A DNA stretch of 64,000 nt from Bauldia litoralis (GCF_900104485.1 NZ_FMXQ01000011.1:1-64000); one strand, 5' to 3'. Counted from the first letter of the stretch, positions 1 through 9,655 are shown. Notes: a model not told the origin generated them from the sequence alone. Program-made: numbers and translations.

Positions 1-780
1 GGTCGAGATAGGCTCGCGCCTTCCCGGCATCGGCGGCAACGCGGCCGCCGCCGGCCAGATAGAAGCGTCCGAGTTCACCGGCGGCCGCCGCGACATTGCC
101 ATCCGGGATTTGCGACTTGAGCGCCCTGATCCCGGCCGGAACATCCTGCGGAAGCCCCTCGCCCCTGATCAGCGCCTGACCGAGCACGACACCTGAATAA
201 CCGTTGCCGCCCGCGATTGCCTGGTCGAGATAGGCCCGCGCCTTCCCGGCATCAGCGGCGATGCCGCCGCCGCCCGTCAGGTAAAAGCGGCCGAGTTCAC
301 TAGCCGCCGCAGCGACGTTGCCATCGGGAATCTGCGCCGCGAGCGCCGCGACCGCCGCCGGAACATCTTGCGGAAGGCCTTCGCCCCTCAGGAGCGCCTG
401 GCCGAGCACGATGCCTGAGTAACTGTTGCCCGCCGCGATCGCCTGGTCGAGATAAGCCCGCGCCTTCGCGGCATCGGCGGCGATGCCGCCGCCGCCGGTC
501 AGGTAGAGGCGCCCGAGTTCACCAGCCGCCGCCGCGACGTTGCCGCCCGGGATTTGCGCATCGAGTAGCGCGATCCCCGCCGGAACATCCTGCGGCAGGC
601 CTTCGCCCCTGATCAGTACCTGACCGAGCACGATGCCGGAGTAACTGTTGCCCGCCGCGATCGCCTGGTCGAGATAGGCCCGTGCCTTCCCGGCATCGGC
701 GGCGATCCCGCCGCCGCCGGCCAGATAGAAGCGGCCAAGCTCATTCGCGGCGGTAGCGAGACCAGCGGCCGCCGCCAACT
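1..780. repeat. Tandem 222-bp repeat, about 3.5 units
   Basis: Units begin at 1, 223, 445 and 667, each starting with the same ggtcgagata sequence, an exact 222-bp period (74 codons). The units lie inside the Sel1-repeat gene and are nearly identical in DNA as well as protein, so they probably arose by recent unequal recombination or gene conversion. The array continues beyond the left edge. Confidence 0.9.
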
Positions 781-982
781 CCATGAGCCGAAGCGCCCTG
801 CCGCGTTGCTCGTCGTCTTTGGCCCCTACGAGAAGAATCTTTCCCGTCTCAAGCAGGTCCTGGCTCGTGGCGCGGTCAAGCACTACGCGACGGTCGTCGT
901 CGGCAAGCGACGGGGCCAAAAGAACGAAAAAAGCCAACGTCGCGGCCCTGAAAATCCGGCCCAACACAACCTCCACGCTCAC
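1..982 (-). CDS. Secreted Sel1-like repeat (TPR-like) protein, 3' end outside window
   Basis: The gene is open to the left edge, so the C-terminus is missing; about 327 codons are visible. I start it at the GTG at 982 because an in-frame stop lies just upstream. The first ~31 residues look like a signal peptide (hydrophobic run LAFFVLLAPSLA) with no lipobox, so the protein is probably periplasmic or secreted. From about residue 70 it is made of near-identical 74-residue units, each equal to two Sel1-like alpha-hairpins, with recurring ELGRFYLAGGGGIAADA and GEGLPQDVPAG motifs. Sel1 proteins are protein-protein scaffolds and in several bacteria assist polysaccharide export or signalling. It is divergent from the next gene over 129 bp. 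The partner is unknown; a role with the neighbouring glycan genes is inference. Confidence 0.8.
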   Translation of the reverse strand, partial: MSVEVVLGRIFRAATLAFFVLLAPSLADDDRRVVLDRATSQDLLETGKILLVGAKDDEQRGRALRLMELAAAAGLATAANELGRFYLAGGGGIAADAGKARAYLDQAIAAGNSYSGIVLGQVLIRGEGLPQDVPAGIALLDAQIPGGNVAAAAGELGRLYLTGGGGIAADAAKARAYLDQAIAAGNSYSGIVLGQALLRGEGLPQDVPAAVAALAAQIPDGNVAAAASELGRFYLTGGGGIAADAGKARAYLDQAIAGGNGYSGVVLGQALIRGEGLPQDVPAGIRALKSQIPDGNVAAAAGELGRFYLAGGGRVAADAGKARAYLD

Positions 983-1111
983 GCGCCAAAACGCCTTCGC
1001 CCCCCGGTCAAGCGACGCTAACCATGCCATAAGTGACCAAATTTATTCAATTGTTTTGCGTAATTGGACGTGTTAACAAATTGTTAATTCACTCTAACGT
1101 CGTGAGGGCCG

Positions 1112-1747
1112 GTGTTTAGGATTCGTCTCCTGTCCGCAGCTAGCGGTATTGCGCTGGCAGTTGCCGCTCAGGGTGGGGCCAACGCTTCGCCGAGCGAATT
1201 TTCTGACGGCGCGAGGGCCCAGAGGCCCATCGTCACGGGTGTTATTCCGTCTGACCAGCTGTTTTCGCGGTTGCTCGGCCTGACGGGCGGAGTACTGACC
1301 GCGGAACGCGTTGGAGCAGCGATCGACGCGATGTTTCCCGAGCTTGATCGGGAGCAGGCGCAGCAACTTCCCGATTTGATGACGCAGATCCGGACGTTGG
1401 GTCTCGTGCGGCAAACCGAAATGGCCGCGGCCAGGCACATGGCCTCTCGCGTCGCGGATTCACCGCTGCTGCAGGACGCTCCTTCCCTGCAGGTGGAGTT
1501 GGCCCGGGATATCCTGGGAAGGCTCGCCGGTCCCGCCGTTGCCGTTCAAGTCGCCCAGAGCGTCATTGACGAGAGCCTGTGCCCTTACGAGCCAACCGAC
1601 CCGCGGTATTCGAGGGATCCGAACTGCGCACCGCTCGAGACGGGTGCGATTCCGGATACAGGCGGCACCGGAACCGGCGGGACGATCCCTGGTGTCAACG
1701 CTCCGCCGAATGGCCCCGAGAACGCCGGGACCTCGAACGGATACTAG
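1112..1747 (+). CDS. Small secreted protein of unknown function
   Basis: A 211-residue protein with a GTG start at 1112. Residues 1-25 form a typical Sec signal peptide with an Ala-x-Ala-like cut (GGANA, then SPSEF). The middle (about 45-150) is predicted mostly helical and has no motif I recognise. The last 40 residues are a Gly/Thr/Pro/Asn-rich low-complexity tail, and two cysteines (LCPYEP, PNCAPL) sit just before it and could form a disulfide. It is divergent from the Sel1-repeat gene and convergent with the large GT4 operon, so its expression may be tied to the glycan locus, but that is only context. I give no function. Confidence 0.72.
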   Translation: MFRIRLLSAASGIALAVAAQGGANASPSEFSDGARAQRPIVTGVIPSDQLFSRLLGLTGGVLTAERVGAAIDAMFPELDREQAQQLPDLMTQIRTLGLVRQTEMAAARHMASRVADSPLLQDAPSLQVELARDILGRLAGPAVAVQVAQSVIDESLCPYEPTDPRYSRDPNCAPLETGAIPDTGGTGTGGTIPGVNAPPNGPENAGTSNGY

Positions 1748-1801
1748 CTGCGCGGTTGATGATCCGTGCCGAAACGTCGATGATCCGCGCATTGTATGCG
1801 G

Positions 1802-1815
1802 GGATCAGCTGATCC
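1802..1815. terminator. Perfect palindrome between convergent genes
   Basis: The 14-bp sequence ggatcagctgatcc is a perfect palindrome between the secreted-protein gene and the convergent GT4 gene, overlapping the latter's stop codon. It lacks a T-run, so a terminator role is only suggested by position. Confidence 0.3.
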
Positions 1816-4648
1816 GAAGCCGGGAAAACCGGTATTTCGCGAAATCGGCTCTCGTCGTTGCCCCTGAGGCAACGGCAAACTCCACCGCAACTGCGATGTT
1901 TGCGTGAATTCGTCCCAAGGGGACGTGCAGCGTCGTATAGGCCGTCTCGGTCGAGACGTCCATTTTCGACGACGACACGTCCAGTCCGGTTGACTGATCG
2001 ATGACACGAATGACGACCGGCAAAGCGTGAGTTGGTCCCTCTCCGACGAGGCGCGCTTCCAACATTTTGTGGCCGGCAACCGGAATATCGATGATGAGTA
2101 GGTGTGGCGTTGTCGCCGTGCTTGTCGCCAAAGGCGTTATCCAGCCGCTGTCGGTATCTACCCGGGCAGCCCCAACATAGACGCGCACTGCCCCCGCGAT
2201 CCTGTCGGGGATGGGTTCGGGACGTTCGTCGACCAGATTGGGTGGTGCTTCGACGAGGATGTTCCCGAGCATTTCGGCTATCTGGTCTCGCCCCGTGGCA
2301 GCCGTCGTGTCGCTCGGACCAACCGCACTGAGGTCGGGACCGACAGCCCAGATGCGCTCCGACCGCAAAACGCCCGCGATGTCGAAGCTCTTGCGGAACC
2401 TGATGGCCCCTTCAGCGGTCTCGATGATCTGTTCCGTGCTTTCGCGTGCGAAGTCGGGGCCCGAGGCAAGCTGAAGCGCAAGCTCAGGTCGACCCAATGC
2501 TGCCGCGAGAAGAGGCAGTCGCTTTGTCTCCGGACTGACCAGCGGGTGCGCGTCGTCCAAGGATACCGTACCCGAAAATTGCGGGAGTCCGTGTTCCTCC
2601 AGATACGACCCGAACGACGAGAGTGCCAGCCAAGGCGCGCCGTTGGGATAGAACGATGGCAGCAGGTTCAGATCCCGGGCCGTGCGCTTCTTTTCTCGGT
2701 AAGAGTTGGTCGGGCGCTTTGAAACCCACCCCGGCCAGACGGTCTTTCCGCCGATCATAGGCACCAGCAGAAAGGACTGGCCACGCTTGCGAGCGCCAAT
2801 GAACAACGTGTGGCCAATAGACAGTGTCCCGACGTAGGTGCCGAGTTCGTCGTCAACCAGATCGCTGGCCTCTAGCACGTCGCCGATGGCCGACGACGAG
2901 AATGCGCAGATGTTCGAACTGGTCGATCTGCCCAGGATGCCGATTGCCGGCGCATCGCCGTGGGGTAGATCGGCGACGGTCAGTTCTTCCGAGCCTTCCT
3001 GAGTTGTCGCGCAGATGCATGAGACCACGGATGCGTGGCCCGACCCAAGCAGATTGATCGCCGCCCAGAAGAAATGCGGCCGAAGCTCGTATTCCATGTC
3101 GACACAGAAAACGAGTTCTGCGGCCGCGATCGTCCCGAGCGCTTCTACGCGCTGTTCCGGACCGAGCACCGACACCACTTGCCAGACGTCTTCGCCAGCC
3201 GGGCCGTCGGGCGGGGAGAGAAAAGCCGAAAGAACCGGCTTGCGACCGGACAAGATGATGATGCGCGCCATGCTTCCAAAGGATTCGACGCTCCGGGCCA
3301 GATTGTCGGCAAACAACCCGAGTGGAATCTGGCCGTCGTCGATGATGAGGATCAGCAGCGATTTGCTGGAATTAGCCGCTGGCAACATCGAAAGCGGCGG
3401 ATGCGCCACATATCGTAGCGGATCGTTGGCTATCTCAGCGTGCCACGCGGACCACGTCTTCAGGTTTTGTTCGGGATCGAAGCCGGGAGCACCATAAGCA
3501 GCCCCATGGGCGAGGACCGACTCCAGCCTCTCAGCCAGCGACTCGATGCTCACGTCGAACATGATCTTCTCTGCCGTAGCGGCACTCACCAGTTCGTCGG
3601 CGCCGCTGCCGCGTGTCGTGAGAAAGGGAATGCCGTTTTCCATGCACTCATAAACGACGCATGGGCTGTTGTCCGACAGGGAAGGCATGATTGCCAGCCG
3701 TCCCTCTTCCTTCAGATACGCCAGCGCCTTGGTCTGGTCGTAGTCGGTGAGAAGCCTGACCCGACAATGCCAGCGCCGGGCGCGCGCCAGGATAAGGGCG
3801 CCGCTGGCCGTCCCGCCGACATTCGTCATGCGGCCGAGAAAAGTGACGGTCTTCCCACGCAGCTTCTCGCCCAATCGGTCCATCGTATCGCAGAAAAGCC
3901 AGAGGCCCTTACGTGCCTCAAGCCTTCCAAAAAAAACGAGTTCATCGATCTTCACAGGGCGATCGCCAATGACGGCCTCTCCCCGGATCAGGGCATAAGG
4001 CTGATTGAATGTCTGCTCGGGGAGCGCCCAGCCGTACTTCTCATATTCCGCGAGCAGATACCGGCTGGGCCCGATCACCACGTCGGCCCACTCGACGCTT
4101 CGGCGCTCGAAAGCCATGATCTCGAGATCGCTCGCGCGCTGGACGTATTGATCGTTGTACTCGTAGACCCACTCGATGGACCCGTGGGTTACGACGCAGT
4201 GGAGCTGCTCGGCGAAGGGTGCAAGACCGGCCCGCTTCGCCGCTAGGGCGTAGTACCCGCTTCCATGATGTTCATTGAAATAAACGAGGTCGAACGCGTA
4301 AGCCCCCAGGAACTCCTTCACGAGCCAGGATTTCTGCCGCCAGGCCCGATACGACCCCTCGTGGGGAATGAACGCCAGCGTTACTCCACTCTCGGCCGCG
4401 ACCCGGACCCAATAGTCCCAATCGCGTTCCACGACCACCGGAGCGCCCCTTTCGACCAGCGTGTACAGTACGGTCACGCGATGGCCATCGGAGACCAACT
4501 GCTCGATGAGCCCGCTTGTAGCGGTGGCAATCCCGCCGTTCTTGATGGGGCCCAGGAATTCTGAGGTGACGACACAGACATCCAGCGCCCTGCCGGCCCG
4601 CGCCGTGCCGTCGACGATGCTCGCTAGGCTTGGAATATGCCTTTTCAA
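1805..4648 (-). CDS. Large GT4-family glycosyltransferase with C-terminal extension
   Basis: A 947-residue protein. Residues ~20-400 are a GT-B fold GT4 transferase: a glycine-rich acceptor loop (KNGGIATATSG, 37-47), the nucleotide-sugar domain motif FFGRLEARKG (239-248) and a variant EX7E motif where D326 and E334 replace the usual Glu pair. Residues ~430-680 resemble a second, degraded GT-A-like domain (ILIIDDG), and the last ~130 residues look like a beta-sandwich. The usual GT4 length is about 350-420, so over half the protein is extra. It starts at TTG 4648 after a GGAGAG site and overlaps the upstream paralogue by 4 bp (TTGA), so the two are co-translated. It probably adds sugars to a surface glycan in the cytoplasm; the donor is unknown. 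Confidence 0.85.
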   Translation of the reverse strand: MKRHIPSLASIVDGTARAGRALDVCVVTSEFLGPIKNGGIATATSGLIEQLVSDGHRVTVLYTLVERGAPVVVERDWDYWVRVAAESGVTLAFIPHEGSYRAWRQKSWLVKEFLGAYAFDLVYFNEHHGSGYYALAAKRAGLAPFAEQLHCVVTHGSIEWVYEYNDQYVQRASDLEIMAFERRSVEWADVVIGPSRYLLAEYEKYGWALPEQTFNQPYALIRGEAVIGDRPVKIDELVFFGRLEARKGLWLFCDTMDRLGEKLRGKTVTFLGRMTNVGGTASGALILARARRWHCRVRLLTDYDQTKALAYLKEEGRLAIMPSLSDNSPCVVYECMENGIPFLTTRGSGADELVSAATAEKIMFDVSIESLAERLESVLAHGAAYGAPGFDPEQNLKTWSAWHAEIANDPLRYVAHPPLSMLPAANSSKSLLILIIDDGQIPLGLFADNLARSVESFGSMARIIILSGRKPVLSAFLSPPDGPAGEDVWQVVSVLGPEQRVEALGTIAAAELVFCVDMEYELRPHFFWAAINLLGSGHASVVSCICATTQEGSEELTVADLPHGDAPAIGILGRSTSSNICAFSSSAIGDVLEASDLVDDELGTYVGTLSIGHTLFIGARKRGQSFLLVPMIGGKTVWPGWVSKRPTNSYREKKRTARDLNLLPSFYPNGAPWLALSSFGSYLEEHGLPQFSGTVSLDDAHPLVSPETKRLPLLAAALGRPELALQLASGPDFARESTEQIIETAEGAIRFRKSFDIAGVLRSERIWAVGPDLSAVGPSDTTAATGRDQIAEMLGNILVEAPPNLVDERPEPIPDRIAGAVRVYVGAARVDTDSGWITPLATSTATTPHLLIIDIPVAGHKMLEARLVGEGPTHALPVVIRVIDQSTGLDVSSSKMDVSTETAYTTLHVPLGRIHANIAVAVEFAVASGATTRADFAKYRFSRLRIS

Positions 4649-7305
4649 GTTGGATTACTCTCCGTGACTTTAAACGCGGGAGCGGACCAGCGGACCCTTG
4701 CTCCCTCCGAACTGTCGAGTTGATTCAGCATCTCGACACTCAGAAACGCCTCGCAGTCGCGCTGGAGTTCCGGCGGCACTTCAAGCTCGATCTCGCCCGC
4801 GCTCCCCCCGGTCAGCAACGCAACCCGTTCAATCCGCGCATCGCGACTTGCTGTCATGAGTTCCAGGCGGCATCGTACGGGGTTGGCTCGGGCAGGAAGT
4901 TCGACCCGCGCATGAAAACTGCGAACCGCCTCGAGGTTGATGCGGCGAAATGCGAGGCCAGCCCGCCCTTCATTGGCAGCATTGGCATGCATTTCAAACC
5001 AGCCTTCCACCGCATCGAGCGCGAACGACCAATCATGTTCGAGATTGATCCATTCGCAGGTTCCGGTAGCGACCAACGTCACGAGGTCGATCTCGCGCGC
5101 CTTTTTCTCCAGAAGGCCCACTATGTCCGAAAGCTCGTCGGCTTGAGCACAACTGCCGAACTGAGGAGCCAACAACTCCGCTGATGCCTGGATTTGTCCA
5201 ATCTCGACAGCCAGCACCGAAAGCTGCTTTGCGAGTTGCGGTGAGGGTGCGCTGACGCTCCAGTGCATTTCCCGGAGCCTCGCCGGGAGTTCGTCTTTCG
5301 AAGAAGGCCGGAGCCGCTCCATTGAACCTTCTATTCCCAGGCGCGACAACAGAGCCTGGTCGGTCCCCGGCTCGAATTCCAGTTCCGAGGGGATCAGCGA
5401 GCGAAGGAGGCCTGCCAGGACATGCACCTCGAACGGCCTCTGTCTGACTCGCTTCTCTTCAGTCAGATCCGGCGCCAGCTCGAAGCTCTCTCCATACAGC
5501 CGCAGAACCATGAGAAGTTCGTGAATCCAGACTTCCATTAACTTGATCCGCCCATGAACCGGGTCAACGGGCGAAGTCGTTGCGAGGATGGAGAAGAATG
5601 GAGCGCGAACGAATACGAACCCGGAATTGGTCGCCTGCTTCAACAGAAACACGGCGGCGGCGTTTCCAAGGACCGGATCCGAAATCCTTCGACCGTCGCC
5701 AGTGCTGAAATAGGGCTCAGCGAAAACGTCCGTTTCCCGTTCGTCGAGGTCTACGATGAGCCCTGTGACGGCAACCGGCTCCTGCATCGACTGCAGCGCC
5801 CGTGTCGCGACATTCACACTGTTCGGAGAAAGCGGCTGGCTGGCGTGGCAGACACCAACGATATCCCCGTCGCGTGAAGCCAGCTGACTGCATAAGTCGG
5901 CGTATTGGTCATATCTGAAGATCCGGATGTCCTCGCCGGATGGCACCTCCCCGGAGAACGCCAAATCGTCCGGGGGCGGCACGAGAAGCCAAAATTCTGT
6001 GTTCGCAGGGTGATTTCTTCTGAGCAACGCTACATCCGTTGCCAGAGAGCCAAGCCCCTCGGGTTCTGCGATCACCAGGATGATGCACGCGGGGCAGACC
6101 GCATCGGGCCCTGTTCGTTTCTTCAGAAATGCGCCTGACGCGACCTTTTCCACGAGCTTGAGATACGAGTCCTTCACCTGGTCGGCGGACCACACCGCCT
6201 CTGAGGCGCTCACTCCATTTGCAAGGGCATCCCTCAGCTTGTCCGTAAGGCCTTCGACCGTCGGCTCGAAAAGGCTATTTGCCCGGCTCGCCTCGGCTAT
6301 CAGTTCTTCGCCGCCACTGCCCTTCGAAGCGACGAACGGGATGCCGTTGTGGAGACACTCGAGTACGACGCTCGGGCTGTTGTCCTCCGGCGACGGCATA
6401 ACGGCCACACGATTGTCCGCAGCGAGATAAGACAGCGCCTGCTCGCTGTCGTAGCTGGTCAACATGCGGACGTCGAACGGCCACGACGCGATATGTCCGA
6501 GCAACCTGGTGCCCGTGGAAACGCCGTATTCCTCGGTGGTCTTCCCGAGGAAGGTCACGGTCCGGCCCGTCAGCTCCTTCTTGAGACGATCAAGCGCCGC
6601 ACAGAAAAGCCACAGGCCCTTTCGCTTTTCCAGTCGCCCAAAGAAGACGAATTCCCTGGGTTCGACGTGTCGGATTGCTTGGCTGCGGTGAGTGAAACGC
6701 GGCAGGATATTTGGCTGGACAACGACGGCCTCGGGGATCGACCAGCCAAACTCGCGGTAACGGGAAACAATGTATGAACTAGGGGTGATCAACAGATCGG
6801 CCAGCTCGATGCTGCGCCGTTCCATTTCCATCTGCGTGACCTCGGCCAAACCGCTGACGGACATATTGTTGGCGTCGAAAATCCACTGGGTGGCGCTATG
6901 CGCCACAACGCAGAAAGTCGTGTATTCAAGCTCGGGCGCCCCCGCTCGTTTCGCCAGCAGCGTCATGTAGCCATTGCCATGCATGTCATCGAAGAAGACG
7001 ACGTCGTAGCGATGACGACTAAGGTGGCGATAGACGAGGTAGGATTTGGAGAGCCATTCGTTCCACCTGCCGCCGTGCGGGATGCACCGCAGGGTAACGT
7101 CTCCCCGGGCGAAGGAACGCACCTGCTGCTCGAAGGGCCCGCTGGTGCAAAACGGACGTCCGTCGTTGACCCTCGTATAGAGAACGTCGACCTCGTAGCC
7201 TGCGGCTGCAAGCGCCAGCGACAGGCCGCGATTGGAGGTGCCGATACCTCCATTGAAGTCCGGGCCCGCCAACTCGCCGGTTACAATACAAACGCGAACA
7301 CGCAT
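4645..7305 (-). CDS. Large GT4-family glycosyltransferase with C-terminal extension (paralogue)
   Basis: An 886-residue paralogue of the next gene in the operon with the same layout. The GT4 core spans 1-390, with NGGIGTSNRG (18-27), FFGRLEKRKG (221-230) and D308/E316 in the EX7E position. A degraded GT-A-like region lies at ~400-640 (CIILVIAEPEG, then CHASQPLS), a helical linker at ~690-750, and a beta-rich C-terminal domain at ~760-886. The ATG at 7305 is chosen because it begins directly with the beta-strand MRVRVCIVTGE. It is the first gene of a two-gene minus-strand operon, divergent from the UDP-xylose synthase gene. The pair likely makes successive linkages of one glycan; donor and acceptor are unknown. 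Confidence 0.85.
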   Translation of the reverse strand: MRVRVCIVTGELAGPDFNGGIGTSNRGLSLALAAAGYEVDVLYTRVNDGRPFCTSGPFEQQVRSFARGDVTLRCIPHGGRWNEWLSKSYLVYRHLSRHRYDVVFFDDMHGNGYMTLLAKRAGAPELEYTTFCVVAHSATQWIFDANNMSVSGLAEVTQMEMERRSIELADLLITPSSYIVSRYREFGWSIPEAVVVQPNILPRFTHRSQAIRHVEPREFVFFGRLEKRKGLWLFCAALDRLKKELTGRTVTFLGKTTEEYGVSTGTRLLGHIASWPFDVRMLTSYDSEQALSYLAADNRVAVMPSPEDNSPSVVLECLHNGIPFVASKGSGGEELIAEASRANSLFEPTVEGLTDKLRDALANGVSASEAVWSADQVKDSYLKLVEKVASGAFLKKRTGPDAVCPACIILVIAEPEGLGSLATDVALLRRNHPANTEFWLLVPPPDDLAFSGEVPSGEDIRIFRYDQYADLCSQLASRDGDIVGVCHASQPLSPNSVNVATRALQSMQEPVAVTGLIVDLDERETDVFAEPYFSTGDGRRISDPVLGNAAAVFLLKQATNSGFVFVRAPFFSILATTSPVDPVHGRIKLMEVWIHELLMVLRLYGESFELAPDLTEEKRVRQRPFEVHVLAGLLRSLIPSELEFEPGTDQALLSRLGIEGSMERLRPSSKDELPARLREMHWSVSAPSPQLAKQLSVLAVEIGQIQASAELLAPQFGSCAQADELSDIVGLLEKKAREIDLVTLVATGTCEWINLEHDWSFALDAVEGWFEMHANAANEGRAGLAFRRINLEAVRSFHARVELPARANPVRCRLELMTASRDARIERVALLTGGSAGEIELEVPPELQRDCEAFLSVEMLNQLDSSEGARVRWSAPAFKVTESNPT

Positions 7306-7617
7306 CGACGAAAAACCCCAACCCGCTGGATACAGCCTAGAATTGCCACTTCGGCAATTACCGCTTCATTACCAAAAATAATGCTAAATTCTTAGCTGGA
7401 TTTTCTGACATGACTAATGCGAACAAAGCTGCTGTCGGATCCTTCGGCCCCAACGAGGCCGGCCCTCCGAGGCGGTGGATGACCCTTCTCGGTCGGAAGA
7501 GGCAGTCGAAATGAGGAAAAGACGCCACGATGCCGGAAGCATCCGGCAAAAGCCTCCGGACCACGCGGAATGGAAGGCTTGATCGGTCCGACGTTTAACA
7601 CCACGCGGAAATTACGA
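7306..7617. promoter_or_regulatory. Divergent promoter region with an inverted repeat
   Basis: A 312-bp gap between the GT4 operon (minus) and the UDP-xylose synthase (plus). It is AT-rich near 7340-7420. The inverted repeat aattgcc-N5-ggcaatt at 7341-7359 lies about 36 bp upstream of the GT4 start and could be an operator or a 5'-UTR hairpin. The half nearest UDP-xylose synthase holds no convincing gene. No clear -35/-10 pair is claimed. Confidence 0.4.
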
Positions 7618-8556
7618 ATGGCGAGATTACTGGTCACTGGCGGAGCAGGTTTCCTCGGATCGCATTTATGTGATCGGCTGATCGAGCGTGGCGACGACGT
7701 GCTGTGCGTGGACAACTACTATACCGGATCCAAGGAAAATCTGTTCCACCTTCGCGACAACCCTCGCCTCGAATTGATGCGTCACGATGTAACCTTCCCG
7801 CTTTATGTCGAGGTCGATCGCATCTTCAACCTAGCATGCCCCGCATCGCCCATCCATTACCAGCGGGATCCGGTACAGACGACCAAGACGAGCGTCCACG
7901 GCGCGATCAACATGCTTGGGCTTGCAAAACGGATAGGCGCCCGGATTCTCCAGGCCTCCACCTCAGAAGTCTACGGCAACCCTGAAGTTCATCCGCAGAT
8001 CGAAGGCTATTGGGGAAGCGTCAATCCGATTGGTCCTCGGAGCTGCTACGATGAAGGCAAGCGCTGCGCCGAAACGCTCTTTTTCGACTACTGGAGGCAG
8101 AGCCAACTCGAGATCAAGGTCATGCGCATCTTCAATACCTACGGCCCGCGTATGCACCCAAACGACGGGCGGGTCGTCAGCACGTTCATCGTTCAGGCGC
8201 TCAAGGGAGATCCGATAACCATTTTCGGCGACGGGACCCAGACCCGAAGCTTCTGCTACGTCGATGACCTGATCGACGGAATGGTCAGGCTCATGGACGC
8301 CCCGGCCGAGTTTGTCGGCCCCGTCAATGTCGGCAATCCGGAGGAGTTCACAATGCTGGAACTCGCCCAAAAGGTCCTGAAGCTCGTCGGGAGCAACTCG
8401 AAACTGGAGTTCCTGCCTCTCCCGCAAGACGACCCAAAACAGAGAAGACCCGACATCAGCCTTGCCAGGTCGGCGCTGGATTGGCAGCCGAGGGTATCGC
8501 TTGACGACGGCCTGGCCGAAACTGTCACCTATTTCCGGAAGCGACTGGACGCGTGA
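7618..8556 (+). CDS. uxs: UDP-glucuronate decarboxylase (UDP-xylose synthase)
   Basis: An extended short-chain dehydrogenase of 312 residues that oxidises, decarboxylates and re-reduces UDP-glucuronate to UDP-xylose using bound NAD. The Rossmann motif [10 protein letters not shown] is at 8-17; the family signature [12 protein letters not shown] (71-82), STSEVYGNP (114-122) and the catalytic YDEGK (Y144, K148) are all present, and the length is normal for soluble bacterial enzymes. An in-frame ATG at 7570 would add 16 residues ahead of the first beta-strand; I prefer 7618 because MARLLVTGG is the usual N-terminus. It supplies UDP-xylose to the nearby glycosyltransferases and is followed by galE after 121 bp. 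Confidence 0.93.
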   Translation: MARLLVTGGAGFLGSHLCDRLIERGDDVLCVDNYYTGSKENLFHLRDNPRLELMRHDVTFPLYVEVDRIFNLACPASPIHYQRDPVQTTKTSVHGAINMLGLAKRIGARILQASTSEVYGNPEVHPQIEGYWGSVNPIGPRSCYDEGKRCAETLFFDYWRQSQLEIKVMRIFNTYGPRMHPNDGRVVSTFIVQALKGDPITIFGDGTQTRSFCYVDDLIDGMVRLMDAPAEFVGPVNVGNPEEFTMLELAQKVLKLVGSNSKLEFLPLPQDDPKQRRPDISLARSALDWQPRVSLDDGLAETVTYFRKRLDA

Positions 8557-8677
8557 TGCGATTGCTTGGGCTGGTGATCACACGCGAGAGGCGCCGCGAA
8601 AGCAAAGCAGGACAACGGCATGCCATCGCGCGACGGGATGGTCGTTCTTGCGACGAAAGACGGGTAGACTCACTATC

Positions 8678-9655
8678 ATGAAACGCGTTCTAGTGGTTGG
8701 CGGCGCCGGCTTCATCGGCAGCCATACCTGCAAGTTGCTCGCAAGCCGGGGCCATGAGCCAATCGTCCTGGACAACCTGAGCGCAGGGCACGAGCAGGCG
8801 GTGCGATGGGGGCCGCTGGTCCGGGCCGACATTCGCGACAGTGCTTCCATTGAAAAGGCATTGGCCGATTCTCGTCCCGACGCGGTGATCCATTTCGCTG
8901 CACATGCCTATGTCGGCGAGTCCGTCACCAATCCCGCCAAATACTACGACAACAATGTCACGGGGACCCTCGTCCTGCTGGAAGCGATGCGCAGGGCCGG
9001 CATCGGCAGGATGGTGTTTTCGTCAAGCTGCGCCACCTATGGCAATCCCGGCGGCGATCTCATTACCGAAGCAACCAGGCTCGAGCCGATCAACCCCTAC
9101 GGCTGGTCGAAACGGATGGTCGAACAGGTGCTCTCCGACTATTCGGCCGCGTATGACCTGTCGTTCGTGACGCTGCGCTATTTCAACGCCGCCGGGGCGG
9201 ACCCGGATGGCGAACTCAGTGAGCGGCACGACCCCGAGACCCATCTCATACCGCGGACGCTCCTCGCCGCCGCCGGACAGGCAACGCATCTGGACATCTT
9301 CGGAGATGACTATCCCACGCCTGACGGAACGTGCATCCGCGACTTCATCCATGTCATGGATCTGGCCGAAGCTCACGTGGCCGCAATAGACCTGCTGGAT
9401 CGGTCAACTGGCGCCCATCGGCTGAATGTAGGGACGGGCGTCGGCTCTTCCATTCTGGAAATCGTTCGACACGTTGAACGGGTCGTCGGGCGGGCGGTAC
9501 CGACCATCGTGCGTCAGCGGCGACCCGGCGATCCGCCAATCCTCGTCGCCGACCCGAGACAGGCGAACGAAATACTTGGCTTTCGTCCACGGTACTCCGA
9601 TATCGACACCATCATCCGGACCGCATGGCCGGCATTCGCCGGCTCAGCCGACTGA
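8678..9655 (+). CDS. galE: UDP-glucose 4-epimerase
   Basis: A 325-residue extended SDR interconverting UDP-glucose and UDP-galactose through a 4-keto intermediate with bound NAD. It shows GGAGFIGSHT (8-17), IHFAAHAYVGES (71-82), SSSCATYG (115-122) and the catalytic Y141-x3-K145 in YGWSK, plus the typical ATYGNP and RYFNAAGADP stretches. The open frame reaches back to 8462, but that part is not GalE-like, so I start at ATG 8678. With UDP-xylose synthase it forms the nucleotide-sugar supply of the locus. The next gene starts 55 bp downstream, in the same direction. Confidence 0.93.
   Translation: MKRVLVVGGAGFIGSHTCKLLASRGHEPIVLDNLSAGHEQAVRWGPLVRADIRDSASIEKALADSRPDAVIHFAAHAYVGESVTNPAKYYDNNVTGTLVLLEAMRRAGIGRMVFSSSCATYGNPGGDLITEATRLEPINPYGWSKRMVEQVLSDYSAAYDLSFVTLRYFNAAGADPDGELSERHDPETHLIPRTLLAAAGQATHLDIFGDDYPTPDGTCIRDFIHVMDLAEAHVAAIDLLDRSTGAHRLNVGTGVGSSILEIVRHVERVVGRAVPTIVRQRRPGDPPILVADPRQANEILGFRPRYSDIDTIIRTAWPAFAGSAD

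Noticed and set aside
1-780. Regular repeats as a possible CRISPR array
   Set aside because: The period is 222 bp and the repeats are continuous and in frame as Sel1 units, with no unique spacers.
8462-8677. Upstream extension of the epimerase frame
   Set aside because: It overlaps the end of the UDP-xylose synthase gene and encodes nothing epimerase-like before the GGAGFIGS strand.
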